From: [Clostridium] viride DSM 6836
Lineage (GTDB): Bacteria; Bacillota; Clostridia; Oscillospirales; Oscillospiraceae
DNA length: 64,000 bases
Assembly (NCBI GenBank): GCA_000620945.1
Contig: JHZO01000005.1
Coordinates: 62,001-126,000 of the forward strand
Direction of reading: 5' to 3'
Positions 45,668 to 53,856 of the stretch are shown in pieces (within the stretch, counting starts at the first letter, position 1; the number at the start of each line of letters is the position of its first letter). Made by a program: the position numbers and the translations under genes. The notes beneath the pieces are model-generated. The model saw only the letters and a program-made list of their open reading frames with translations, ran no database searches and was not told where the DNA came from.

Positions 45668-45690
45668 CCCAAGCATAAAGACGTGATGAA

Positions 45691-45742
45691 GCCGCTGTTG
45701 CGGCGTGGGGTTTCTACCCTGCGCCTGCCACAGCGGTTTTCT
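45691..45742 (+). terminator. Terminator of typA
   Basis: Outer arms CCGCTGT / ACAGCGG enclose an imperfect inner stem (GCGTGGGGT / ACCCTGCGC), then TTTTCT. Confidence 0.75.
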
Positions 45743-45793
45743 CGTACGAAGAATATTTGGTGGGACAAGACGGAATTCTACAAAAGAAACCTC

Positions 45794-45841
45794 TTGACGG
45801 AATCGAACAAACGTTGTACTATATAATCAAACAAAAGTTCG
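45794..45841 (+). promoter_or_regulatory. Promoter with two LexA (SOS) boxes
   Basis: -35 TTGACG (45794-45799), 17 bases, extended -10 TG-TACTAT (45817-45822). Two near-consensus Firmicute SOS boxes (CGAAC-N4-GTTYG) are present: CGAACAAACGTTGT (45804-45817) between the -35 and -10, and CAAACAAAAGTTCG (45828-45841) over the likely start site. Both resemble the box in the lexA promoter of this window (CAAACAAATGTTCT, 53833-53846). LexA bound here should block transcription. Confidence 0.75.
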
Positions 45842-45889
45842 ATTCTTGTCGCAGCTTGACGAAGAGAAGATTGCGTTGGAGGAAGATCT

Positions 45890-46138
45890 ATGGAAACCGT
45901 ATTTTATCGCATCCGAGCAAACCGACACCAAAGCCCTAAAGTGGTATCCTTTGAGGAATATTGCCGCCAGATGGATGCCAGTGAACCGGAAGAGGGGTCT
46001 TCCGTGTTTGAGCAAAGCATCCGCCGTCGGGGAAAGCGGCAAACCTTAGAGCTCATTTGCCTGTGCCTGGAGGCGGGTGTGTGCATTGCTTCACTGGTTT
46101 TGGTGCTGGCAACCCTCACCCGCTTGTTTGCCCGATAA
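45890..46138 (+). CDS. Small single-span membrane protein, putative SOS-induced division inhibitor
   Basis: An 82-aa protein with a basic, hydrophilic N-terminal part (residues 1-52, including FRIR/RRRGKR-like clusters) and one hydrophobic segment at about 54-78 that ends with a short RLFAR tail. The start ATG has GGAGGA six bases upstream, so this is a real cistron. Its promoter has two LexA boxes. Small membrane proteins under LexA control that halt septation are known and unrelated in sequence (YneA, SosA, DivS, SidA), so a checkpoint role is a reasonable inference. The predicted orientation (N-terminus inside) differs from YneA. I recognise no homologue or domain. Confidence 0.75.
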   Translation: METVFYRIRANRHQSPKVVSFEEYCRQMDASEPEEGSSVFEQSIRRRGKRQTLELICLCLEAGVCIASLVLVLATLTRLFAR

Positions 46139-46216
46139 GAACGGCATCTGCCGGGAAAGCGTAAAGATTTTCCCGCGCAAGGGGTATATTCACCTGGAAA
46201 GAGCGCAAAAATATTC

Positions 46217-46245
46217 TTTACAGACGACAGGTGCGGTGGTATACT
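46217..46245 (+). promoter_or_regulatory. Promoter of rpsO
   Basis: -35 TTTACA (46217-46222), 17 bases, -10 TATACT (46240-46245). A leader of about 110 bases follows, with a GCAT-ggct-ATGC-type hairpin and GC-rich pairing near the start codon. S15 leaders are often autoregulated, but no specific class is identified here. Confidence 0.75.
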
Positions 46246-46363
46246 ATACCTTGCATGGCTATGCAAACGATACCCCGAACTTGGTTTCAGGATCACGCAC
46301 ATATTGCGGGGCCCACCAACCTGCTACTCGGTACGGGGAAAGAATTGAAAGGTGGACAAAACC

Positions 46364-46630
46364 ATGATCCGTAAGGAAGAAAAGACTGCTGTTATCCAGT
46401 CTAACCGCACCCACGAGACCGACACCGGCTCCCCCGAGGTGCAGATCGCGATTCTCACCGCTCGTATTATCGAGCTCACCGAGCATCTGAAGATTCATAA
46501 GCACGACAACCACAGCCGTCGTGGCCTTCTGAAGATGGTTGGTAAGCGCCGTAAGATGCTCGATTACCTGCACAAGAAGGACATCGAGCGTTATCGTGCT
46601 ATTATCGCGAAGCTGGGCATCCGTAAGTAA
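46364..46630 (+). CDS. rpsO: 30S ribosomal protein S15
   Basis: An 88-aa primary 16S rRNA-binding protein with all conserved segments: [38 protein letters not shown] and [15 protein letters not shown] chose the ATG at 46364, preceded by AAAGGTGG at eight bases, over the upstream in-frame ATG at 46352. It is followed by a terminator and then pnp, the usual gene order in bacteria. Confidence 0.98.
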   Translation: MIRKEEKTAVIQSNRTHETDTGSPEVQIAILTARIIELTEHLKIHKHDNHSRRGLLKMVGKRRKMLDYLHKKDIERYRAIIAKLGIRK

Positions 46631-46689
46631 GAGAAGCGGTCGAAACACCCTCTCCCTGCCCAGCATGTTACAATGCGTTGAAGGAATCA

Positions 46690-46722
46690 GAAAGGGCGGT
46701 GCGAACTTCACCGCCCTTTTTC
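46690..46722 (+). terminator. Terminator between rpsO and pnp
   Basis: Arms AAGGGCGGTG / CACCGCCCTT with a seven-base loop and a T-run. Confidence 0.92.
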
Positions 46723-46866
46723 TTCCATTCAGGCAAGAAACCGTGCACATGCGCCAAGCTCTTTTTAGCAGTTGAACATGCGCTCCAATCGTGGTGCTGG
46801 AGCATATTTTCAAGTGCTAAAAGAAAGTGAGCGGCGCTTTGTGCTAGAATGAAAGGAGCACAAGAA

Positions 46867-49011
46867 ATGTCAACCATTATCAGCCGCAAACAATTTACCA
46901 ACCATAAGATTTACAAGACCGAACTTGCTGGCCGTCCGTTTTCCATCGAGGTCGGTAAGATTGCAGAGCTTGCCAACGCTTCTGCCCTGGTTCGCTACGG
47001 CGATACCACCGTGCTCGTAGCCGTTACCGCAGCCGCACGTCCCCGCGACGGAGTCGACTTCTTCCCTCTTTCCGTGGACTTTGAAGAAAAGCTCTATGCC
47101 GTGGGCAGAATCCCCGGCTCTTTCATGCGCCGCGAAGGACAGCCTTCCCTGCCTGCCGTTCTGGCCAGCCGTGTTATCGACCGCGCCATTCGTCCCCTCT
47201 TCCCCAGTGACTTCCGCAACGATGTTGTGGTGACCTGCACCGTCATGAGCGTGGATTATGACTGCTCTCCCGAGGTTTGCGCCATGATCGGCACCTCCGC
47301 CTGCCTGGCCATTTCCGATGTGCCTTGGAATGGTCCCATCGGCTGCCTGGAGGTTGGCTACGTGAATGGCGAAGTCGTCATGAACCCCACCAGAGAGCAG
47401 AAGCACAACTCCATCTTAGATCTGACCGTGGCAGCCTCCGCCGAAAAGATCATCATGATCGAAGCCGGCGCCAAGGAACTGCCCGACGATGCCATGTGCG
47501 AGGCAATCTTCAAGGCACATGCTGAGATTAAGGCCCAAGTTGACTTTATCCAGCAGATCGTTGCCGAAATCGGCAAGGAAAAGATGAGCTACGATCAGGC
47601 GGACTTTAACCATGAGCTGTTTGATAAGATGGTGGCAGCCACCATGGATCAGGCACGTGCCGCCATGGATACCGACGATAAAAACGTGCGAGAGGAGCGT
47701 TGGAACGCTCTGATTGACCGTTGGCATGAACTCTTCTTAGAAGAGTACCCGGACATGGATCAGTATCTGGAGGAAATCACCTATAAGTTCCAGAAGAAGA
47801 TCGTCAAGGCATGGCTCTTAGAGGGTCACCGCGTGGACGGACGAAAGAAGAATGAGATTCGTCCCTTGGATGCCGAGGTTGGCGTTTTGCCCCGGGTGCA
47901 CGGTTCGGGCCTCTTTACCCGTGGTCAGACCCAGGTGCTCTCCATCTGTACCTTAAACACCCTTTCCGCCAACCAGAAGCTGGACACCATCTGGGAAGAG
48001 ACGGAAAAGCGTTATATGCACCACTATAACTTCCCCGCCTACTCCGTGGGTGAAGCCCGTGGTGCTCGTTCCACCAACCGCCGCGAAAAGGGCCATGGCG
48101 CTCTGGCAGAGCGTGCTCTGGAGGCCGTCATTCCCGCCGTGGAAGACTTCCCCTACGCCATCCGCGTGGTCAGTGAGGTCGTATCTTCCAACGGTTCTAC
48201 CTCTCAGGGTTCCATCTGCGGCTCCACCCTGGCTCTGATGGACGCTGGTGTTCCCATCACCGCTCCCGTGGCCGGTATCTCCTGCGGCCTGATTCAGGAC
48301 GGCGATGCCTTCACCACCTTCATCGACATTCAGGGCGTGGAAGATTTCCACGGTGAGATGGACTTTAAGGTTGCCGGCACGAAGAAGGGCATTACCGCCA
48401 TTCAGATGGATATTAAGAACGACGGTCTGTCTCATGCCATTGTCACCGAGGCCATTGAGACTACCCGTGACGCTCGCTTTGCCATCCTGGATGAGATTAT
48501 GCTCCCCTGCATTGCCGAGCCCCGCAAGGAAGTGTCTCAGTATGCTCCCAAGATGGTCAAGATGAAGATCGATGTGGATAAGATCCGCGAGGTCATCGGT
48601 TCCGGTGGTAAGGTCATTCAGAAGATCAGCGCAGAATCCGGTGCAAAGATTGACATTGAAGACGACGGCACCATCTATATTGCAGCGGAGAATGCAGAAG
48701 CCTGCGACGCTGCGAAGCGCATGATCGACGAGATCGTCTTTGTTCCCGAAATCGGGAAGCTCTACTACGGCAAGGTCGTGAGAATCCTCACCTTCGGTGC
48801 CTTTGTGGAACTGGCTCCCGGTAAGGACGGCATGGTTCATATCTCGAAGCTGGCGGAAAAGCGCGTCGAGAAGGTCGAAGATGTTGTAAACGTCGGCGAC
48901 ATGGTCTGGGTCAAGGTGACCGAGATTGATGAAAAGGGCCGTGTCAACCTCTCCCTGCGCGATGCACAGCGTGAGCTGAAGGCATTGGAAGCCAAGGAAG
49001 AGCGCAACTAA
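46867..49011 (+). CDS. pnp: Polyribonucleotide nucleotidyltransferase (PNPase)
   Basis: A 3'-5' phosphorolytic exoribonuclease and RNA-degradation enzyme. The 714-aa protein has two RNase PH domains (first with [13 protein letters not shown] and [13 protein letters not shown]; second with [22 protein letters not shown] and the active-site [11 protein letters not shown]-like region). A KH domain ([12 protein letters not shown]) and an S1 domain ([23 protein letters not shown]) follow. The ATG at 46867 has AAAGGAG upstream. RNase Y is encoded 1.5 kb away. Confidence 0.98.
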   Translation: MSTIISRKQFTNHKIYKTELAGRPFSIEVGKIAELANASALVRYGDTTVLVAVTAAARPRDGVDFFPLSVDFEEKLYAVGRIPGSFMRREGQPSLPAVLASRVIDRAIRPLFPSDFRNDVVVTCTVMSVDYDCSPEVCAMIGTSACLAISDVPWNGPIGCLEVGYVNGEVVMNPTREQKHNSILDLTVAASAEKIIMIEAGAKELPDDAMCEAIFKAHAEIKAQVDFIQQIVAEIGKEKMSYDQADFNHELFDKMVAATMDQARAAMDTDDKNVREERWNALIDRWHELFLEEYPDMDQYLEEITYKFQKKIVKAWLLEGHRVDGRKKNEIRPLDAEVGVLPRVHGSGLFTRGQTQVLSICTLNTLSANQKLDTIWEETEKRYMHHYNFPAYSVGEARGARSTNRREKGHGALAERALEAVIPAVEDFPYAIRVVSEVVSSNGSTSQGSICGSTLALMDAGVPITAPVAGISCGLIQDGDAFTTFIDIQGVEDFHGEMDFKVAGTKKGITAIQMDIKNDGLSHAIVTEAIETTRDARFAILDEIMLPCIAEPRKEVSQYAPKMVKMKIDVDKIREVIGSGGKVIQKISAESGAKIDIEDDGTIYIAAENAEACDAAKRMIDEIVFVPEIGKLYYGKVVRILTFGAFVELAPGKDGMVHISKLAEKRVEKVEDVVNVGDMVWVKVTEIDEKGRVNLSLRDAQRELKALEAKEERN

Positions 49012-49016
49012 GAGCG

Positions 49017-49859
49017 ATGAATGCAATTTGGAAGGCCGCTGGAGCGGCGGCATGGGGTGCCGTCAGCTTTGGCGGCCTTCTCCCTGTTTTGGACCAGGAG
49101 CGACGGCAGAAGATCGAAGACCTTTGCCCCAATCCGGGCGGGGTGTTCGTGGCGGCTTTTTCCTACTTTGCCGGAAGAAGCCCCGGAAACCTCGCACTCT
49201 ATGCTCGCGGGGAGGACTATCATCGTGTTCTGTTGCGTCGCTTGGAGGGCGTCTGCGCTTCGCTAAAGGCGCGCTATCCTGACCATTGCTTTCTCCCCGG
49301 GGCAGACAATTCTCCCATTCCAGAGCAAGGTGCGGCCGTTCTGGCAGGCCTTGGAGAGAAGGGACAGCACAATCTGTTGCTGGTACCGCCTTATGGCTCC
49401 TATCTATTTTTAGGAACCATCCTGACGGACCTGCCCTTAGAGACCAGTGTAGGTCGCATCGAAACCGCCTGTTCCCACTGTGGGGCCTGTGGCCGTGCCT
49501 GCCCCACCGGGGCCTTGTCGGAGCATGGATTGGAAGCGAGCCGCTGCCTCTCGCACCTCTCCCAGAAAAAAGGAGAGCTAAGCCCTTGGGAGGCCAAAGC
49601 GCAGCAACGATCCCCCCTCATCTGGGGCTGCGATCTCTGCCAGGCAGCCTGCCCCTGCAATCGTCACGCGCGAGAGACCGAGCTTCCCGAGTTTCGGGAG
49701 AATCTTTTGCACGCTCTTAGCGCAGAAGAGATTAAGGACCTGACCAATCGTCAGTGGAAGGAACGCTATGGGGATCGTGCCTTTTCCTGGCGTGGGCCTT
49801 CCGTCCTCCGGAGAAACATTGCCCTCTTGGAAGAAAGAACACAAGAAGATGATGACTAA
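49017..49859 (+). CDS. Epoxyqueuosine reductase (QueG)-like iron-sulfur protein
   Basis: A 280-aa protein of the cobalamin-dependent QueG type. The N-terminal half has GEDYHRVLLRRLE, DNSPIPEQGAAVLAGLGEKG and PPYGSYLFLGTILTDLPL. Two 4Fe-4S clusters follow: CSHCGACGRACPTGAL, and CDLCQAACPCNRHA with upstream SRCLSHL. QueG reduces epoxyqueuosine to queuosine in tRNA. This protein is shorter than the roughly 380-aa enzyme of E. coli because the C-terminal repeat region is missing. It starts five bases after the pnp stop and is probably co-transcribed, with no functional link evident. Function inferred from motifs only. Confidence 0.85.
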   Translation: MNAIWKAAGAAAWGAVSFGGLLPVLDQERRQKIEDLCPNPGGVFVAAFSYFAGRSPGNLALYARGEDYHRVLLRRLEGVCASLKARYPDHCFLPGADNSPIPEQGAAVLAGLGEKGQHNLLLVPPYGSYLFLGTILTDLPLETSVGRIETACSHCGACGRACPTGALSEHGLEASRCLSHLSQKKGELSPWEAKAQQRSPLIWGCDLCQAACPCNRHARETELPEFRENLLHALSAEEIKDLTNRQWKERYGDRAFSWRGPSVLRRNIALLEERTQEDDD

Positions 49860-49956
49860 CGCTTGCTAATGGCATAAATCCTGCCGGTTTCGTCCATACT
49901 TAGACTAGGTTTCCTCGCAGAAACGAAGAAACGAACGATGAAAAGGCGGTGTTTTT

Positions 49957-50385
49957 ATGCAAGTGCGCGAGCTTATGAACCAAAACGTGATTAGTATTTC
50001 ACCCGATGAAAGTGTATCCTTAGCAGCTCGGTTGATTTCGCGGCACAACATTGGTGCTTTGCCCGTTTGTGGGGACGATGGCACCCTGCGCGGTGTCGTA
50101 ACCGACCGTGATATTGTGTTGCGTTGCATTGCGGCCGAGGAGAACCCCAAGGACATGCCCGTGCGAAACATTATGTCGCGGAGCCTGAGTGTGATTGCAC
50201 CGGAGGATGACGTCCGTGCCGCAACCCACCTCATGTCGGAAAAGCAGATCCGTCGCTTGCCTGTGGTGGAGCGCAACAAAGTGGTTGGAATGCTTTCTCT
50301 GGGGGACTTGGCCAAGTGCAACAAGTGCGACATGGAAGCCTCCAAGGCACTCTCCGAAATCTCTGAAAATGTCCATAAACCCTAA
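49957..50385 (+). CDS. Two-CBS-domain protein
   Basis: A 142-aa protein of two CBS domains. The first (VRELMNQNVISISPDESVSLAARLISRHNIGALPV-type, ending GVVTDRDIVLR) and the second (MSRSLSVIAPEDDV...RRLPVVERNKVVGMLSLGDLAK) are both complete. CBS pairs bind adenine nucleotides; stand-alone ones act as energy or redox sensors with unknown partners. A CNKCD pair after the second CBS motif could bind metal. The gene is monocistronic. Confidence 0.93.
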   Translation: MQVRELMNQNVISISPDESVSLAARLISRHNIGALPVCGDDGTLRGVVTDRDIVLRCIAAEENPKDMPVRNIMSRSLSVIAPEDDVRAATHLMSEKQIRRLPVVERNKVVGMLSLGDLAKCNKCDMEASKALSEISENVHKP

Positions 50386-50426
50386 GAGCAAGGGAATTCC
50401 CCCTTCTAGTAAGGCTGGGTGACACA

Positions 50427-50461
50427 AAAAAGAACCCCTCCAAATTCGGAGGGGTTCTTTG
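50427..50461. terminator. Bidirectional terminator between the CBS gene and rny
   Basis: A perfect stem AAAGAACCCCTCC / GGAGGGGTTCTTT with a six-base loop, an A-run on the left and T on the right. Convergent genes end on either side. Confidence 0.94.
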
Positions 50462-50475
50462 CAGTTTGGATTGGA

Positions 50476-52029
50476 TTATCGAGCGTATTCAATGGCCTTG
50501 ACTTCGCGCAGGAGATGAACCTTAATTTGACCGGGGTATTCCATTTCGTCCTCAATGCGCTTGGCAATTTCACGGGCAAGGAGGACCATTTCGTCCTCAC
50601 TGACCAGCTCGGGCTTCACGATAATGCGGACCTCACGGCCAGCCTGAATGGCAAAGGACTTCTCAACCCCCTGGAAGGAAGAAGTGACTTCTTCCAGCTT
50701 TTCCAGGCGCTTGATGTAATTCTCCAGGTTTTCGCGGCGAGCGCCGGGACGTGCCGCCGAGATGGCATCGGCAGCCTGCACGATGCAAGCCACCACGGTT
50801 TGTGGCTCTACGTCATTGTGATGAGCGTGAATGGCGTGAATGACGTCCTTGCTTTCCTTGTACTTCCGGGCCAGTTCCACACCGATGGTAACGTGGGAGC
50901 CTTCAATCTCATGGTCCACGGCTTTGCCCAGGTCATGGAGCAGACCGGCACGCTTGGCCTGTGCCACATCCGCACCCAGCTCCGCGGCCATGAGACCTGC
51001 CAGATGAGACACTTCGATGGAGTGATTGAGCACGTTTTGTCCATAACTGGTGCGGTATCTCTGGCGACCCAACAACTTAATCAGCTCGGGGTGGAGGCCA
51101 AGGATGTTGGTTTCAAAGATGGCTCGCTCGCCCTCGGATTTGATGATGGCTTCCACTTCGCGCTTGGCGCTCTCCACCATCTCCTCGATGCGGGCGGGAT
51201 GGATGCGGCCGTCCAGAATCAGCTTTTCCAGAGCCAGACGGGCAATCTCACGGCGAACCGGATCAAAGCAGGAAACGGTAATGGCCTCGGGGGTATCATC
51301 AATGATGAGATCCACGCCGGTCAGCGTCTCCAAGGTGCGAATGTTGCGACCTTCACGGCCAATGATGCGGCCCTTCATTTCGTCGTTGGGCAGGGGAACC
51401 ACGGAGACGGTAACCTCAGCCACGTGATCGGCAGCACAGCGCTGAATGGCAAGGGAAATGATCTCGCGGGCACGGGTATCGGCATCTTCCTTCAGCTGAG
51501 TCTCCACCTCTTTGATCTTCATGGCCGCTTCGTGAGTGACTTCGGTCTGAAGCTTCGAGATCAAGTACTCCTTGGCTTCCTCTGAGGTAAAGCCGGAAAG
51601 TCGCTCCAAGACAGCCAGTTGCTCGTCGAGAAGGGCATCGGCCTTGAGCCGAGTTTCTTCCAGTTGAGCCAGCTTTTGGGCGTAGGACTCTTCCTTCTTT
51701 TCCATCACGTCGATCTTATGGTCTAAGTTTTCTTCCTTTTGTTGGAGACGACGCTCCTGCTTCTGTAGGTCGGCGCGGCGCTCTTTTACTTCCCGTTCGT
51801 ACTCGTTCCGCTCGGTCAGAATCTCTTCACGAGCTTCCACCATGGCTTCACGCTTTTTGTTCTCAGCACTCTTAATGGCCTCGTTTAGGATCCGTGTGGC
51901 TTCCTCTTCCGCACTGGAAATTTCTTTCTCAGCGACACGCTTTCGATATACAATACCACTGGGAAAGCCTATCAGAAACGCAGCAACAAAAGCTACTACG
52001 CCTACTAAAATTAACGGTAACATATCCAT
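50476..52029 (-). CDS. rny: Ribonuclease Y
   Basis: The membrane-anchored endoribonuclease that starts mRNA decay in Firmicutes. One N-terminal span ([22 protein letters not shown]) is followed by a long charged coiled coil (to about residue 200), a KH domain ([21 protein letters not shown]) and an HD domain ([20 protein letters not shown]), then a conserved C-terminal region. From the ATG at 52029 it is 517 aa, the normal size. A start at 52050 is also possible, since GGAGGTG lies 14 bases before 52029 and no better site is visible. RicT, an RNase Y partner in Bacillus, is at the window's left edge. Confidence 0.97.
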   Translation of the reverse strand: MDMLPLILVGVVAFVAAFLIGFPSGIVYRKRVAEKEISSAEEEATRILNEAIKSAENKKREAMVEAREEILTERNEYEREVKERRADLQKQERRLQQKEENLDHKIDVMEKKEESYAQKLAQLEETRLKADALLDEQLAVLERLSGFTSEEAKEYLISKLQTEVTHEAAMKIKEVETQLKEDADTRAREIISLAIQRCAADHVAEVTVSVVPLPNDEMKGRIIGREGRNIRTLETLTGVDLIIDDTPEAITVSCFDPVRREIARLALEKLILDGRIHPARIEEMVESAKREVEAIIKSEGERAIFETNILGLHPELIKLLGRQRYRTSYGQNVLNHSIEVSHLAGLMAAELGADVAQAKRAGLLHDLGKAVDHEIEGSHVTIGVELARKYKESKDVIHAIHAHHNDVEPQTVVACIVQAADAISAARPGARRENLENYIKRLEKLEEVTSSFQGVEKSFAIQAGREVRIIVKPELVSEDEMVLLAREIAKRIEDEMEYPGQIKVHLLREVKAIEYAR

Positions 52030-52137
52030 ATCGTCGGGACACACCTCCATTTCTATATTTCTCGCATAAACCCGAAGGAAACTTCGGCGAAAAAGAAGGG
52101 GGAAAGTCTTCTAAATTCCATTTATACTTGATATTTT

Positions 52138-52166
52138 ATTTTATAGCCCGGAGCCCGTCCTGTCAA
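52138..52166 (-). promoter_or_regulatory. Promoter of rny
   Basis: Minus strand: -35 TTGACA (52161-52166), 17 bases, -10 TAAAAT (52138-52143). The rest of the gap to 52360 holds a weak long-loop stem, AAATTAGG / CCTAATTT, followed by seven T residues, and no other feature. Confidence 0.8.
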
Positions 52167-52360
52167 GAATATTTGCAGTATTTCACCCAAATCGGTGCAA
52201 TAATTATTCAAAATTTCCGTTGGTTTTGAAGGACACAGGGTTCGGCATGCAAATTAGGAAGAACATTCTCGCATTTTCCCGGCCTAATTTCCGTTTTTTT
52301 GCTCGCAAACAGGGCAATTCTTGCATAGGATAAAGCATTGGAACGCAGGGAGGGATTGTC

Positions 52361-53092
52361 TTGAATTCACAGCAAGACCCAGCAGGCAAGACTAGGGACT
52401 TAGAGGAGGCAAACCGATTGTTCGAATCGGTGTGGAAGCGGGTAATCAAGGGATCAGAGCGTTGCCCCATTGTTTTGGATGCACGGTATGAGGACCAAAG
52501 GAGCCAAGAAATGACAAGCAGCGAGCCCATTAACCAAGAAATGACAGGAGAAATTACCCAGATGAGGTCGGAATCAAGCGATCTTCCCATACCCCTGTGC
52601 TCAGCTGTTGTTGGCAGGCAGGAAGAACAAGGTGAGTTGGACGACTGGGAGGATGACTTTCCGTCCCGCAAGGCAGTTCCCTTTTTCGGCAGTGGAAGTG
52701 CGGCTTTTGAAGAACTTCTTCATGACTGCATCCGCCGTGAACTGCACAGCCGGCAAGTATACAAAGTCTTAGGGCAGCGCGCAGGTGGGCCCGCAGCCAA
52801 GCACTTTGCCGCCTTGGCAGTCGAAAATTTACGGGCAGCCAAGCGGCTGGGGGCCGCCTGTTTTTTGATTACCGGGGCACAACCCAAGGCTGTGCCCACC
52901 GGTCGGATTACGATTTCCTCGTACTTAGGCACGCTCCGCGACCATTTTATCGAGGAGCAGCAAAGCAGCGCCCTCTACTTAGCCGCAGCCGCCGAAAGCC
53001 AAGACCCTTGGCTGGTTCGGCTGTTTTCGGAGCTGGCGGAAGAAAAGCTAGAAAATGCCCACCGCATCTATCTTATTGTAGAGATGGCATAA
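52361..53092 (+). CDS. Ferritin-like four-helix protein with an acidic N-terminal extension
   Basis: A 243-aa protein. Residues 1 to about 110 are charged, Gln/Glu/Ser-rich and probably unstructured. From about 115 there is a four-helix pattern: FEELLHDCIRRELHSRQVY, HFAALAVENLRAAKRLG, LRDHFIEEQQSSALYLAAAA and FSELAEEKLENAHRIYLIVE. Glu/His pairs on these helices (RRELHS, EEQQ, EEKLENAH) suit a rubrerythrin- or ferritin-like di-metal site, though not every ligand can be assigned by eye. The start is a TTG at 52361 with GGGAGG seven bases upstream. No partner gene. Confidence 0.65.
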   Translation: MNSQQDPAGKTRDLEEANRLFESVWKRVIKGSERCPIVLDARYEDQRSQEMTSSEPINQEMTGEITQMRSESSDLPIPLCSAVVGRQEEQGELDDWEDDFPSRKAVPFFGSGSAAFEELLHDCIRRELHSRQVYKVLGQRAGGPAAKHFAALAVENLRAAKRLGAACFLITGAQPKAVPTGRITISSYLGTLRDHFIEEQQSSALYLAAAAESQDPWLVRLFSELAEEKLENAHRIYLIVEMA

Positions 53093-53101
53093 AAACGAAG
53101 G

Positions 53102-53167
53102 GGGTTCCTCCCAAATCCACCAAAGCGAAAGCCTGCGCTTCCGTTTGGGACGATTTGAGAGGAACCC
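53102..53167. other. 66-base near-perfect hairpin between convergent genes
   Basis: Symmetric arms run from GGGTTCCTC (53102-53110) to GAGGAACCC (53159-53167) through CAAATC/GATTTG and CCAAA/TTTGG to AAGC-ctgc-GCTT in the centre, with only a few mismatches. It lies between the ferritin-like gene and the 3' end of lexA. It lacks a T-run, so it may act as a mRNA-end stabiliser or cruciform rather than a classical terminator. Confidence 0.75.
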
Positions 53168-53178
53168 TCTATGGATTC

Positions 53179-53775
53179 TTAATAGCGGCGAATCACCGAG
53201 ACGACCTTGCCGATGATTTGGCAGTGCTGGCCGTCAATGGGTTCGTAGTCCGGATTTTCCGGCAAGAGCCAGACATGCCCATCCGATTCGCGGCGAAAGG
53301 TTTTAACGGTGGCCTCGTCTTCAAATAGGGCAACCACAATCTCGCCGTTGCGGGCCTCGCTGGTGGGCTTAACCACCACCAGGTCATCGGGAAGGATGCC
53401 CGCATGCAACATGGACTCCCCGCGGACACGCAGGGCAAAGCACTCTTCGCCACCCCCATCGGGTTGAAAGGTGAGGTATTCTTCCACATGCTCCTGGGCT
53501 AAGATGGGAGAACCGGCGGCAACGTGGCCCAAAACCGGAATTTTACCACGACGAGAGGGCGTATCCGAGCGTAAGGTAATGGATCGGGTTTTGCCTTCCG
53601 TTTGCTGAATCAGTCCGGCGGCACGAAGACCCTTTAGATGAAAATGAACGGTAGAGGGGGATTTGAGACCAAGGTGGTCGCCAATCTCCCGCACCGAGGG
53701 TGGATAACCAAATTCCTCAGAAAAGGTTTGAACAAAATCATAGATCTGCTTTTGTTTTGCAGTCAGCTTTTGCAT
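53179..53775 (-). CDS. lexA: LexA repressor
   Basis: A 198-aa SOS repressor. The N-terminal winged helix (YPPSVREIGDHLGLKSPSTVHFHLKGL) binds SOS boxes. The autocleavage site is Ala87-Gly88 in HVAAGSPI, with the catalytic dyad Ser121 (GESML) and Lys158 (ATVKTF), so RecA-stimulated self-cleavage should work. AAGGAGGG precedes the ATG at 53775. The promoter carries an SOS box over its -35, implying autorepression. Two similar boxes control the small membrane protein at 45.9 kb. Confidence 0.97.
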   Translation of the reverse strand: MQKLTAKQKQIYDFVQTFSEEFGYPPSVREIGDHLGLKSPSTVHFHLKGLRAAGLIQQTEGKTRSITLRSDTPSRRGKIPVLGHVAAGSPILAQEHVEEYLTFQPDGGGEECFALRVRGESMLHAGILPDDLVVVKPTSEARNGEIVVALFEDEATVKTFRRESDGHVWLLPENPDYEPIDGQHCQIIGKVVSVIRRY

Positions 53776-53806
53776 CAGGAACCCTCCTTCTTGCTATTCT
53801 ATGAAA

Positions 53807-53846
53807 AGTATACCATAGGACGCCTGGCAAGTCAAACAAATGTTCT
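53807..53846 (-). promoter_or_regulatory. lexA promoter with SOS box
   Basis: Minus strand: -35 TTGACT (53830-53835), 17 bases, -10 TATACT (53807-53812). The box CAAACAAATGTTCT (53833-53846, plus-strand reading) overlaps the -35 and matches the GAAC-N4-GTTTG pattern on the minus strand. Confidence 0.8.
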
Positions 53847-53856
53847 AAGACCCGCC

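Noticed and set aside
47953-49053. 366-codon open frame antisense to pnp
   Set aside because: Shadow of the PNPase gene; His/Asp/Gly-rich text typical of reverse-strand reading of this coding style.
50419-51585. 388-codon plus-strand open frame antisense to rny
   Set aside because: It begins in the bidirectional terminator and mirrors conserved RNase Y domains; not a gene.
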